Positions 10,302-20,242 of a stretch of 64,000 nucleotides of DNA are shown here, one piece after another. Source of the DNA: JACMLD01 sp963705285. GTDB lineage: Bacteria > Bacteroidota > Bacteroidia > Chitinophagales > Chitinophagaceae. Each line of letters opens with the position of its first letter. The first letter of the stretch is position 1. Below the pieces are notes generated by a model that ran no database searches, had not been told where the DNA came from, and saw only the letters and a program-made list of their open reading frames with translations. The stretch is taken from contig OY970066.1 in NCBI GenBank assembly GCA_963705285.1, positions 3,782,001 to 3,846,000 of the forward strand, read 5' to 3'. A program made the translations under genes and the position numbers.

Positions 10302-10468
10302 ATACAGGATGTATTTACCGATGTAGCAACTTTAGTTGGTGCATCATTGACTGTCTATAAGCTTGGCAATTTTCCGTGCTTCCCGGGCGCATAAACATGC
10401 TGGCCTGCAAATATGTGCCTATGTATATGACCTATGTATGTTAGATAGCATGCCTACATTCAAAACTT

Positions 10469-10484
10469 ACGCAAACGGTTGCGT
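10469..10484. promoter_or_regulatory. Candidate operator palindrome before ROK gene
   Basis: ACGCAAACGGTTGCGT has perfect 6-base arms (ACGCAA/TTGCGT) around ACGG. It closely resembles LacI-family operators and the perfect palindrome at 27348. It lies 134 bases before the ROK start in a 316-base gap that holds no gene. No other structure was recognised in that gap. Confidence 0.4.
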
Positions 10485-10617
10485 GTTCAAACCTTGATTT
10501 ATTGATTTAAATTGTACAATGCGAGCATTTTAGGGAGTACTTTTTAAAGTAAGCCAACGTATCGTATTAACTTGTTGTTAAATATATTTTATTTTACAGA
10601 TAAACTTTATTAAGTTC

Positions 10618-11871
10618 GTGAAACTTTATAAACAGAAGGATTTAATCGGCAAGTTTATGCATATGTTGAATGGCAGTCACTTAAAACAACAAATTTTAAG
10701 TACGCTTTACTTTGAAAAAAGAATGTCAAGTGTTGAGCTGAGCAGTATGCTGGGCAAAAGCATCCCCCATGTTACAAAAGTATTAATGGAATTGCTGGAA
10801 GCCGGGTTTGTTGTTGAGGCGGGACTTGCCCCATCAAGCGGAGGAAGGCGTGCATTGGAATATTCGCTGAAGGCCGACAGAATGTACATAATAGCCGTGG
10901 CCATGGATCAGTTGTATACCAAAATAGCGCTTACAGATGTACTTGATAATCCGGTTATACCCATAGAAACACACGAGTTAAAGCTTTTAAATAATAGTTC
11001 GGCCCTTACAGAGCTGGTGCAGCTGATTAACAGTGTGATTGAACGTTCTGGTGTTGCTCGTTCCAGTATTGCAGGCACGGGCATTGGCATGCCGGGATTC
11101 ACCAACACCAAACTGGGTGTCAATTATTCTTACCTGGTACCACCAGATGGCGAAAGCCTGTATAAATATTTGGAGCGTGAGTTGGAAGTGCCCGTCTTTA
11201 TTGACAACGATTCCAGCCTGGTAGCATTGGCAGAATTAAAATTTGGCCTGGCTAAAGATAAAGAAGAGGTAATGGTGATCAATGTGGGATGGGGTATAGG
11301 GCTGGGTATGATTGTAAATGGTGTATTGTTTCGGGGTTTTACCGGCTATGCGGGTGAACTCAGCCATATACCCATTTCTGAAAACGATACCCTGTGCGAA
11401 TGTGGCAAAAGAGGTTGCCTTGAAACTGAAGCAACACTGCGGGTAGTTACAGACAAGGCAATGAAAGAGATTAAGGCAGGCAGTATCTCCAGTTTAAAAT
11501 ATGATGAAAGGCCAGAGCAGATGAGTGAGGCCATTATGGTGGCCGCCAACAAAGGAGACCAGTATGCTATTGAATTATTATCAGACATGGGGTATAAAAT
11601 AGGAAAGGCAATTGCCATACTTATTCATATTGTAAATCCTGAGTTGATTGTATTGAGCGGCAGGGGCGCAGAAGTAGGTAAAATTTTACTGGCACCCATA
11701 CAGCAGGCGTTGAATAAATACTGCATACCCAGGCTGTCTGAGTTTACCGGCGTAAAAGTGTCTACCGTGGGCCGCAAAGCAGAATTAGTAGGTGCAGCAG
11801 CATTAGTAATGGAAAACCTGGCGAGGCCGGTATCGGCTAAAACAGGCAGTTTAAAAGAAGGCGTTAACTAG
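10618..11871 (+). CDS. ROK family transcriptional regulator
   Basis: Cytoplasmic sugar-responsive regulator of the NagC/XylR type, 417 residues. It starts at GTG 10618; no ATG gives a full helix-turn-helix. The winged-helix domain covers about residues 20-85 (QQILSTLYFEKRMSSVELSS). The sugar-kinase-like ROK domain follows, with GIGMPGF, NVGWGIGLGMIVNG, GYAGELSHIPI and the zinc-binding CECGKRGCLE cluster. The helix-turn-helix marks it as a regulator, not a kinase. It sits between the glycosidase run and the SusC/SusD pair and is the only recognisable transcription factor of the locus. A pathway sugar or sugar acid is the likely effector; which one is unknown. Confidence 0.88.
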   Translation: MKLYKQKDLIGKFMHMLNGSHLKQQILSTLYFEKRMSSVELSSMLGKSIPHVTKVLMELLEAGFVVEAGLAPSSGGRRALEYSLKADRMYIIAVAMDQLYTKIALTDVLDNPVIPIETHELKLLNNSSALTELVQLINSVIERSGVARSSIAGTGIGMPGFTNTKLGVNYSYLVPPDGESLYKYLERELEVPVFIDNDSSLVALAELKFGLAKDKEEVMVINVGWGIGLGMIVNGVLFRGFTGYAGELSHIPISENDTLCECGKRGCLETEATLRVVTDKAMKEIKAGSISSLKYDERPEQMSEAIMVAANKGDQYAIELLSDMGYKIGKAIAILIHIVNPELIVLSGRGAEVGKILLAPIQQALNKYCIPRLSEFTGVKVSTVGRKAELVGAAALVMENLARPVSAKTGSLKEGVN

Positions 11872-12081
11872 CAGGCCGCCGGCGCCACTTCATTGGCCGG
11901 CACACAATATAAACCTTATCCCGCCCTACCTGGTTTACCGGGCCCTCTATAACTGTGGGGCTTAACCGAAAACACACAACACGGAACGATTAGCGGAACA
12001 GCCATCTGACAACAACCAAAACAATATTATAACTCTGTTATTTTTCAACAATCTGTTCTTAATCTTTTAACTACACTGCTT

Positions 12082-15000
12082 ATGTCAAGAATCAAACAAA
12101 TTTTGTCTGTATTTTTTGTGCTATGGAGCGCAATCGCTGTAGCGCAGGACAGAACCGTCACCGGCACGGTTGTGGGTGCCAACAGTGCGCCGGTAGTCAG
12201 CGCCACAGTCTCTCAGAAAGGCACAAAAAATGCCACCGTTACTTCCGACAACGGAAGTTTTTCACTCAGGGTTACAGGAGGAAATGTAGTGCTGGTTGTC
12301 AGTTCAGTGGGTTACACTACCCAGGAGCTGAACGTACCGGCAGGCTCCACTACCGCATCCGTTACGCTGGCAGACGACAGCAAACAACTGGGTGAAGTAG
12401 TGGTAACAGCGTTGGGTATATCGCGCCAGTCTAAATCGCTGGTGTATGCCGCACAGGTAGTAAAACCGGCTGAATTAACCGGTGTACGCGACCCCAACAA
12501 CGTATTGAATTCATTACAGGGTAAAGTGGCCAATGCCACCATCACCCAGGGTTCTGGCGGCCCCGGTAGCGGCGCCAGGATAGTATTGCGTGGTAACCGT
12601 TCATTGCAACAGAGCAACAATGCACTGATAGTTGTAGACGGTGTGCCGATTACCAACGGAACAAACGGAACAGCCGGAAGCGATTTTGGCAGCGTTCAGG
12701 GTTCTGACGGTGCATCCAACATTAACCCGGATGACATTGAATCAATGACCATTTTGCGTGGTGCGTCTGCCGCTGCTTTATACGGTAGCCAGGCAGGTAA
12801 TGGCGTAATTGTCATCACCACCAAAAAAGGAACAAAAGACAAAACTTCTGTTAGCGTAAATTCAGGTATTGTATTTGAAAGCGCTTTTGCATTACCGAAA
12901 GTGCAGAATAGTTACGGCCAGGGTAATACCGGCGTACTGGATGTAAGCTCCGGCCAAAGCTGGGGTGCTAAAATGGCTGGTCAGTCTATCACTGATTACC
13001 TCGGCAAAACTTCCACTTATTCTGCGCAGCCAGATAACATCAAAGATTTCTTTAGAACTGGCATCAGCCTTAACAACTCTATTGGCATATCTGGTGGTGG
13101 CGAAAAAATGCAAACCTACCTGTCTTATACCAACAACAACATTCAAGGTATTATTACAGGTAATGATTTGAACAGAAATATTATTAACCTGCGCATCACC
13201 AACCAGATTAGCAGACGCCTTTCTACAGATGCAAAGATTACCTACATCAATCAGAAAATTGATAACAGGCCAAGAACAGGTGAAGAAAACGCACCTACTA
13301 TTGATATTTACCAGATACCAAGAAACGTAAGCACTGCTCAGGCAGAGCAATACGCAGCTGTAAACAACGTGGGTGTAGATATGCCAACGGCGTGGCCTTC
13401 TACATTGAATTCTATTTACCAGAATCCATACTGGATGATTAATAAAACTGCCATCAACGAAAAGAGAGACCGTCTCATGGGTTTCTTAACCGTTAAATAC
13501 AAACTCACCGATTGGCTGAGCATACAGGGCAGGGCCAATGTAGATAAAATATACGACCGCACTGAAGCTCAATATGCAACCGGTACTATTTTATGGGCCA
13601 GCCAGGCAGGCGGTTATTATGATAATGGCAATATTACCACCACTAAACAATGGTACGATGCCATGCTGGAAGGAAATAATAACATTACCAAAGACCTTAA
13701 AATTGACTACCGCGTTGGTTACATCTTCCAGGATGACAAATATGATGGACTGGCAAGCACGGCCAATGGTTTGAATGTAACCAATAAATTCAGCCTCAAC
13801 TTTGCCACCAACCCGTCAATGACATCCACTTCCAACCAGACACAGGTGCAATCTGTTTTCGGACAATTAAACCTTGCGTGGAAGAATGCGATTTTTCTTG
13901 ACGCCAGTTTGAGAAATGACTGGGATTCAAGAATCGCTTCGCCGCATACTTACCAGTATCCTTCTGTAGGATTGTCTGCAGTATTAAGTGATTTGTTTAT
14001 TGTGCCTGCGCCGCTGTCTTTCTTAAAAGCAAGTGTAAACTATGCTGAAGTTGGTAATGGCGGTAAGGTGCAACTGCTGAAACCTGTGTACAATTACAAC
14101 CAGGGTTCTGGCAATGGATTCTTGCAGCGTGGTACCACACTGCCTTTCCCTGATTTGAAACCCGAAATTGTAAAAAGCTGGGAGGCAAGCGTTGAAGCAC
14201 GTTTCATTAATAACCGTATCGGTTTTTCACTTACTTATTATAAGAGTAATTCGTATAACCAGTTGTTACAACTCAGTCTGCCCCCTGCATCTGGTTATGG
14301 TTCTAAATACATTAACGCAGGTAATATCCAGAACAAAGGGCTTGAACTGGTGGTGAATGGTACAGCTATTAAATCAAAAAATTTCAGCTGGGATGTAACA
14401 TTTAACCTGGGTATCAACCGCAATAAGATTGTATCATTGGATCCTTCTATCAAGAAAGCGCCGCTTGGTGGTGGATACGGAAGATCTGCTTCTCCCGTTG
14501 TTGAGGAAGGTGGAAGTTATGGCGACCTTACTTCATTTATCTGGAAAAAAGATGTTAAAGGCAATTACATAGTAAATGCTAACGGCACACCGTATACATC
14601 AGACATTGCTGGTGATATTCAAACCAACATCGGCAATTTCAATCCAAAAGCAACACTTGGTCTTACCAACTCTTTTGAATACAAACGTTTTTCATTAAGG
14701 GTATTGGTTGATGGCCGCGCAGGTGGAACCGTTATTTCAGGAACAGAAATGAACCTGGCCTACAGTGGCATTACTGAAGGAACAGAAGCTTTCAGGGATG
14801 CAGGGTCATGGGCATTAAACGGTGTTGACAAAAATGGTGCTGCCGTTACAACTAAAATCAGTGCACAACAATTCTGGCAAACCGCATCAGGTAAACGTTA
14901 TGGCATTGGCGAATTCTTTGCTTACAATGCCACTAACTTCAGGGTGCGTGAGTTATCTATCGGTTACAGCATACCGGTAGGACCTAAATTCTTTATTAAA

Positions 15001-15201
15001 GATGCCAGGTTCTCACTGGTTGCACGCAATTTGTTATGGATATACAGGGGTAAATCAATCATGGATATTCCGGGTGTTGAAAAAAGAAAAATGTGGTTTG
15101 ATCCAGACATGAGCCTGGGTAATGGTAACTACCAGGGTGTAGAATATGGTACCTTGCCTGGCACACGTTCATTAGGCGTTAACCTCAGACTTACTTTCTA
15201 A
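12082..15201 (+). CDS. SusC/RagA-type TonB-dependent outer-membrane transporter
   Basis: Outer-membrane pore that imports oligosaccharides with its SusD partner, powered by TonB. It has 1039 residues. The signal peptide ends near VAQ (22). A carboxypeptidase-like (CarboxypepD_reg) domain covers about 24-105 (TVTGTVVGANSAPVVSATVS). The conserved SusC box EVVVTALGISRQSKSLVYA follows, then the plug domain with LIVVDGVPI and GNGVIVITTKKG. A 22-strand barrel ends in NLRLTF with the C-terminal aromatic residue. Length is normal. The susD gene starts 21 bases downstream. A 210-base gap before it has a GCCGGC-containing hairpin but no clear terminator. Confidence 0.95.
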   Translation: MSRIKQILSVFFVLWSAIAVAQDRTVTGTVVGANSAPVVSATVSQKGTKNATVTSDNGSFSLRVTGGNVVLVVSSVGYTTQELNVPAGSTTASVTLADDSKQLGEVVVTALGISRQSKSLVYAAQVVKPAELTGVRDPNNVLNSLQGKVANATITQGSGGPGSGARIVLRGNRSLQQSNNALIVVDGVPITNGTNGTAGSDFGSVQGSDGASNINPDDIESMTILRGASAAALYGSQAGNGVIVITTKKGTKDKTSVSVNSGIVFESAFALPKVQNSYGQGNTGVLDVSSGQSWGAKMAGQSITDYLGKTSTYSAQPDNIKDFFRTGISLNNSIGISGGGEKMQTYLSYTNNNIQGIITGNDLNRNIINLRITNQISRRLSTDAKITYINQKIDNRPRTGEENAPTIDIYQIPRNVSTAQAEQYAAVNNVGVDMPTAWPSTLNSIYQNPYWMINKTAINEKRDRLMGFLTVKYKLTDWLSIQGRANVDKIYDRTEAQYATGTILWASQAGGYYDNGNITTTKQWYDAMLEGNNNITKDLKIDYRVGYIFQDDKYDGLASTANGLNVTNKFSLNFATNPSMTSTSNQTQVQSVFGQLNLAWKNAIFLDASLRNDWDSRIASPHTYQYPSVGLSAVLSDLFIVPAPLSFLKASVNYAEVGNGGKVQLLKPVYNYNQGSGNGFLQRGTTLPFPDLKPEIVKSWEASVEARFINNRIGFSLTYYKSNSYNQLLQLSLPPASGYGSKYINAGNIQNKGLELVVNGTAIKSKNFSWDVTFNLGINRNKIVSLDPSIKKAPLGGGYGRSASPVVEEGGSYGDLTSFIWKKDVKGNYIVNANGTPYTSDIAGDIQTNIGNFNPKATLGLTNSFEYKRFSLRVLVDGRAGGTVISGTEMNLAYSGITEGTEAFRDAGSWALNGVDKNGAAVTTKISAQQFWQTASGKRYGIGEFFAYNATNFRVRELSIGYSIPVGPKFFIKDARFSLVARNLLWIYRGKSIMDIPGVEKRKMWFDPDMSLGNGNYQGVEYGTLPGTRSLGVNLRLTF

Positions 15202-15221
15202 CCCGAAAAAACTATTCAAAC

Positions 15222-16805
15222 ATGAAAAAATTCAATCGATCATTTACGTTCAGGAACGGGCTGGTTGCTATTGCAGCCATCGCCCTGGTGCTGGCAGGTT
15301 GTACAAAAAAGTATGACGACATCAATACAGACCAGAATAGCATTGCTACTGTTGGGCCTGCTGAAATACCATTTCTGTTTTCTAAAGCACAATCAACCGG
15401 CACCAACAGCCAGTGGAATTACCAGGTAGCGCAAAACCTTTTTTCAGACCAGTATGCACAGTATTTTGCTTGTGCGGCCACTTACTTTCCGTCTGACCGT
15501 TTGGTAATCAGAATGGACTGGGTAGGTGCAGCATTCGGACCTATGTATACAGACGTGGTTCCGCAATTGCAGTCAATCTTTGCTGCCAGTGATCCTAAAT
15601 CTGCTGAGTATGCACTTGCCAACATCTGGTGGGTATATACTTTTCATAAGATAACAGATTATTGGGGGCCCATCCCTTATTTCCAGGCCGGCAAGCCCGC
15701 TACCACGGTGGCGTATGATCCCCAGGATAAAATCTACGATGATTTTTTCCTGAGACTTGCGGATGCCGTTACAGTATTAAAAGGAAAAACCAGCGAAAAA
15801 CCATTTGGCAACTATGACCTCATTTACGGAGGCGATGTAAACAAATGGATAAAATTTGCCAACACCCTACGGTTACGTTTGGCCATGCGTATTTCTAAAG
15901 TAAACGCTGCCAAAGCCAAAACAGAAGGCGAAGCAGCGTATGCAGGCGGCGTATTAACCGCCAGCCCCGCAGACGATGCCCTGATAGCCAGAAGCACCAA
16001 AGGTGGCGATGGCAATGGGTTATCTATCATGAGCGACTGGAACGAATTTCGTATGAGCGCCTCTATGGAGTCTGTGCTGAAAGGCTATAACGACCCCCGT
16101 TTGAAAGAGTATTTTCTGCCGGCGGTTGCAACTGGCACGTATGAAGGTATGCGCAATGGCCTGTCCGTTGCCCAGTTAGGCGACAACAAAAATAAACCCG
16201 ATGCCAACTCTCACGTAGGTTCGAGATGGACATCTGTGGGCATTGCCGGCGGCTCTCCCACGCATCTTGAAACACGCCAGAATGTAATGGCTACTGCAGA
16301 AGCCTATTTCCTTCGCGCAGAAGGTTCATTACTGGGCTGGAACATGGGTTCTACTGTACAACAGTTGTATGAAGACGGTATTAAAAACTCTATGAACCAG
16401 TGGGGCATTACAGATGCCGCAGCCATTACAGCTTACACCAACAGCCTGGCCACACCCGTTGCGCCAAACGATTTCCTGAACTCTCCGGCCATGACCAATA
16501 TACCGGTTAAGTTTGGGGGCACCGCCGCTGTGCAACTGGAGCAGATTATGACGCAGAAATGGTTATCGCTCTTCCCCGATGGGATGGAAGCATGGGCTGA
16601 CTACCGCAGAAGCCACGTGCTGAAACTCTATCCCGTAGCCAATTCTGATAACCCAGACATCACCAATACGGCTACGCAGTGGATCAGACGCATTCCGTTC
16701 CTGACCTCTGAGAAAGACGTGAACGGTGCCGAAGTTACCAAGGCCGCTACACTGCTGGGTGGCGCAGATAAAGTAACCACGCCATTATGGTGGGATAAAA
16801 ACTAA
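15222..16805 (+). CDS. SusD/RagB-family glycan-binding lipoprotein
   Basis: Surface lipoprotein that caps the SusC pore and binds the glycan. It has 527 residues with a lipobox LVLAGC (lipid-carrying Cys27). The sequence fits the SusD-like_2 branch: KKYDDINTDQN after the Cys, ANIWWVYTFHKITDYWGPIPYFQAGKP-type region in the N-terminal half (not quoted in full), WIKFANTLRLRLAMRIS in the middle and EQIMTQKWLSLFPDGMEAW near the C-terminus. The pair SusC-SusD is transcribed together and ends at a strong hairpin, so it forms its own transcript unit. Confidence 0.93.
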   Translation: MKKFNRSFTFRNGLVAIAAIALVLAGCTKKYDDINTDQNSIATVGPAEIPFLFSKAQSTGTNSQWNYQVAQNLFSDQYAQYFACAATYFPSDRLVIRMDWVGAAFGPMYTDVVPQLQSIFAASDPKSAEYALANIWWVYTFHKITDYWGPIPYFQAGKPATTVAYDPQDKIYDDFFLRLADAVTVLKGKTSEKPFGNYDLIYGGDVNKWIKFANTLRLRLAMRISKVNAAKAKTEGEAAYAGGVLTASPADDALIARSTKGGDGNGLSIMSDWNEFRMSASMESVLKGYNDPRLKEYFLPAVATGTYEGMRNGLSVAQLGDNKNKPDANSHVGSRWTSVGIAGGSPTHLETRQNVMATAEAYFLRAEGSLLGWNMGSTVQQLYEDGIKNSMNQWGITDAAAITAYTNSLATPVAPNDFLNSPAMTNIPVKFGGTAAVQLEQIMTQKWLSLFPDGMEAWADYRRSHVLKLYPVANSDNPDITNTATQWIRRIPFLTSEKDVNGAEVTKAATLLGGADKVTTPLWWDKN

Positions 16806-16824
16806 TACAAAAAAATGATACCTT

Positions 16825-16867
16825 AAAGATTCCATTCGCCCTGCTGCGGATGGAATCTTTTTTTATT
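16825..16867 (+). terminator. Terminator after SusC/SusD
   Basis: AAAGATTCCAT (16825-16835) pairs with ATGGAATCTTT (16850-16860), 11 perfect base pairs, followed by a T-rich tail. Confidence 0.85.
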
Positions 16868-16903
16868 TCTCAAATTTTACAGGCTGTTTAAAGCGCTCAC
16901 ATT

Positions 16904-19900
16904 ATGGCTGCTGCAAAAAAATATGTTGTTTTCATTTTCGTGCTTACGGTAATGGCTGGTTGCAAACAAACACCCAACAAGTTGTTTACGCTGCAGGAAG
17001 CAGATGACACAGGCATCAGTTTTCAAAATACATTATTCGACAACCCGGATTTTAATATTCTTAAATACTCTTATTTCTACAATGGAGGAGGCGTGGCCAT
17101 TGGAGATATTAACAACGACGGCCTGCAGGACATTCTGTTCACCGGTAACATGGTGAAAAACCGTCTCTACCTCAATAAAGGAAATTTTACATTTGAAAAT
17201 ATTACAGATAAAGCCGGCATTGCCGATCAACAAGGCTGGTGCACTGGCGCCACTATGACCGATATAAACGGCGATGGTAAACTGGATATCTATATTTGCC
17301 GCTCGGCAGATGGTAACGCTGCCCGTAGAAAAAATCTGCTGTACATCAACAATGGCAGTTCGTCCGCCGGTGACGCAATTACTTTTACCGAAAGTGCTGC
17401 TGCTTACGGCCTGGATAATGACGGATTTTCTACCCAGGCTGCATTTTTTGATTATGATAAAGATGGCGATCTGGATATGTTTCTCATCAACCATTCATTG
17501 CAGCAATACACCACCGGTGCTGCGGAAAATCCTGCCCTGCGCAGCGAAAGAAAACCTGCCTTTGAATGCAAGCTGTACCGCAACGATTTTAATGCTACTA
17601 CCGGGCATGCTTTTTTTACCGATGCATCTGAACAGGCAGGCATCATTTCAAATGTGCTCACGTTTGGTTTAGGGCTGGCAGTCTCCGACCTTAACAACGA
17701 TGGCTGGCCCGATGTATATGTATCCAATGATTTCAATGAACCCGATTATCTTTTCATTAATAACAGGAATGGAACGTTTACCAACCAACTGGCATCATCA
17801 ATGGATGAAACATCCTTGTATTCCATGGGTTCGGATGCTGCGGATTATAACAACGATGGCAATATCGACCTGGTTACGCTGGATATGATGCCCGAAGACA
17901 ATGCCACGATAAAAATGCACAGCGGCGCAGAGAACTTTGATAAATTTCAAACCCTTTTTACACACGGCTTTTATTACCAGTACAGCCGCAATATGTTGCA
18001 GCAAAACAACGGAGATGGAACCTTTAGCGAAGTTGGTCAGCTGGCAGGCATTTCTAATACTGACTGGAGCTGGGCAGCGCTTTTTGGCGATTACGACAAT
18101 GATGGCAATAAAGATCTTTTTATAACCAATGGCTATGTAAAAGATTATACCGAGATGGATTTCTTGAAATACTCTGTTGACCGCGCGGTAAAAACACGCC
18201 GCAACGAAGGCGTGGAACCAGTCACAGAATACATTCAGAAAATGCCTTCGATAGAAATACCCAACTACATTTTTCAAAACCAGGGCAATGGCCGCTTTCT
18301 GAAGAAAACAACCGACTGGGGCGTTGATCAAAAAGGCGTTTCTGCAGGCGCTGCTTATGCCGATCTTGATAACGATGGAGATCTTGACCTGGTAGTAAAT
18401 AATACCAATGCGCTGGCGGCTGTCTATAAAAATAATGCGGAAACATTGGTCAGGAATAATTTCCTGCGCGTGCAATTATCGGGCGATAAAGCCAACCCCC
18501 GCGGTATTGGCGCCAAAGTAACCCTGTTTTGCAAAGGGCAGCGTTTTTTGCAGGAACAATCGCCCGTACGCGGTTTTCAATCGTCTTGCGACCCGGTGCT
18601 GAATTTTGGTATAGGTACCAATACCACTATAGATTCTGTACTGGTTACCTGGCCCAATGATAATTTTCAGCTGCTCACTGCTGTACAGCCCAATCAAACG
18701 CTTACTGTTTCAATAAACGCTTCTGCCAAAAAATGGGCGTATGATACAGCAGTCAATAAAACAGGCACATTGTTAACACAGGCCACATTACCGGTTGTGC
18801 ATCACCGTGAAAATAACTTTAATGATTTTACCATTCAATCATTGCTGCCCAATTACCTTAGTCGCCAGGGACCGTGCATAGCAGTTGCTGATATCAATAA
18901 AGACGGACTGGAAGATTTTTTTATGGGAGGAGCTAAAGACCAGCCGGGCCAGTTGTTTCTTCAATCGGGCAACGGCGGATTTTTACCTCAGCCAGCACCT
19001 GCATTTGCAAAAGACGCAGCGGCAGAAGACGTAGCTGCAGCTTTTTTTGATGCGGATAATGATGGCGATAGCGATTTGTATGTAGCCAGCGGGGGATACG
19101 AAACCAATGATGGCGAATCTGCATTGCAGGATCGTTTATACATCAACGATGGAAAAGGCCATTTTGCAAAAAAGGAAAACGCTGTTCCTGCATTGCTCAC
19201 CAGCAAAGGCTGTGTAAAGGCAGCTGATATAGACGGAGATGGCGACCTGGATCTTTTTGTAGGCGGCAGGTTAGTGCCGGGTAAATATCCAACAACATCG
19301 CACAGCTATATTTTACGAAATGATGGCAAAGGCAATTTTACGGATGCCACGCAACAGGCAGGCGCGGCATTGGGCCAGGCGGGCATGGTGACCGATGCAT
19401 TGTGGACAGACCTGAACAATGATAAACAGCCAGACCTTATTGTGGTGGGTGAGTGGATGCCCGTAAAAGTTTTTTTGAATACGAAAGGGGTATTGACCGA
19501 TGCCTCTGCAGACTATATTCATTTTAGCAGCAACGGCTGGTGGAACCGCATCAGCGCAGCAGATATGGATGGTGACGGCGACACAGATTTAATAATTGGC
19601 AACTGCGGCGCCAATACACAGTTTAGGGTAACTGATTCTGTCCCCATGCAGGTATATTATAAAGATTTTGACGGCAACGGCTCCATTGATCCGGTAATCT
19701 GCTATTATATCAACGGGGTGTCTTATCCCGCCGCTTCACGAGATGATCTCACTGATCAGATACCTGTATTGAAAAAGAAGTTCCTGGAATATAAACAGTA
19801 CGCCAATGCTACCATTAATGAAGTGTTCTCTAAAGAGCAACTAAAAGATGCCGGCGTATTGAAGACAACCACTATGCAAACCGTGTACCTCGAAAACCAG

Positions 19901-20242
19901 GGCAACAAAGGTTTTGTACAGCATGCGCTGCCCATGCAGGCACAGTATGCACCGGTGTATGCTATTGTTACCAATGATTTTACGGGCGATGGTAAGCAGG
20001 ATATATTACTGGCGGGAAATAATACCTGGACAAGAATAAAGTTCGGGCGGTACAGCGCCAATCACGGAGTATTGCTGGCAGGGGATGGTACGGGAAGATT
20101 TACATATGTGCCACAGCGTAAGAGCGGTCTTGCATTAAAAGGCAATGTAAGAAGTATGGCGGTCTTACATAGTGGCAGTAAAGCAGTGGTGGTAGTCGGT
20201 GTTAATGATGAAAATGCGTTATTAATCAAGTCGAATGAATAA
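16904..20242 (+). CDS. VCBS/FG-GAP repeat lipoprotein with ASPIC/UnbV domain
   Basis: Large lipoprotein, 1112 residues, with lipobox TVMAGC (Cys20), so probably anchored in the outer membrane. About 13 calcium-binding DxDxDGxxD loops are visible, for example DINNDGLQDILF, DYDKDGDLDMFL, DLDNDGDLDLVV, DIDGDGDLDLFVGG and DMDGDGDTDLII. They form two seven-bladed-propeller-like sets separated by an ASPIC/UnbV domain at about residues 525-595 (NPRGIGAKVTLFCKGQRFLQ). Such CRTAC-like proteins often sit next to SusC/SusD genes in Bacteroidota and may bind glycan; catalysis has not been established. Its stop overlaps the start of the next gene by 8 bases, so translation of the two is likely coupled. 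Confidence 0.9.
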   Translation: MAAAKKYVVFIFVLTVMAGCKQTPNKLFTLQEADDTGISFQNTLFDNPDFNILKYSYFYNGGGVAIGDINNDGLQDILFTGNMVKNRLYLNKGNFTFENITDKAGIADQQGWCTGATMTDINGDGKLDIYICRSADGNAARRKNLLYINNGSSSAGDAITFTESAAAYGLDNDGFSTQAAFFDYDKDGDLDMFLINHSLQQYTTGAAENPALRSERKPAFECKLYRNDFNATTGHAFFTDASEQAGIISNVLTFGLGLAVSDLNNDGWPDVYVSNDFNEPDYLFINNRNGTFTNQLASSMDETSLYSMGSDAADYNNDGNIDLVTLDMMPEDNATIKMHSGAENFDKFQTLFTHGFYYQYSRNMLQQNNGDGTFSEVGQLAGISNTDWSWAALFGDYDNDGNKDLFITNGYVKDYTEMDFLKYSVDRAVKTRRNEGVEPVTEYIQKMPSIEIPNYIFQNQGNGRFLKKTTDWGVDQKGVSAGAAYADLDNDGDLDLVVNNTNALAAVYKNNAETLVRNNFLRVQLSGDKANPRGIGAKVTLFCKGQRFLQEQSPVRGFQSSCDPVLNFGIGTNTTIDSVLVTWPNDNFQLLTAVQPNQTLTVSINASAKKWAYDTAVNKTGTLLTQATLPVVHHRENNFNDFTIQSLLPNYLSRQGPCIAVADINKDGLEDFFMGGAKDQPGQLFLQSGNGGFLPQPAPAFAKDAAAEDVAAAFFDADNDGDSDLYVASGGYETNDGESALQDRLYINDGKGHFAKKENAVPALLTSKGCVKAADIDGDGDLDLFVGGRLVPGKYPTTSHSYILRNDGKGNFTDATQQAGAALGQAGMVTDALWTDLNNDKQPDLIVVGEWMPVKVFLNTKGVLTDASADYIHFSSNGWWNRISAADMDGDGDTDLIIGNCGANTQFRVTDSVPMQVYYKDFDGNGSIDPVICYYINGVSYPAASRDDLTDQIPVLKKKFLEYKQYANATINEVFSKEQLKDAGVLKTTTMQTVYLENQGNKGFVQHALPMQAQYAPVYAIVTNDFTGDGKQDILLAGNNTWTRIKFGRYSANHGVLLAGDGTGRFTYVPQRKSGLALKGNVRSMAVLHSGSKAVVVVGVNDENALLIKSNE

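Noticed and set aside
17798..18475. Open frame of 225 codons on the minus strand inside the VCBS lipoprotein gene
   Set aside because: It is antisense to the well-supported lipoprotein gene, is rich in Ile/Val from reversed DxDGD codons, and has no start signal or family pattern.
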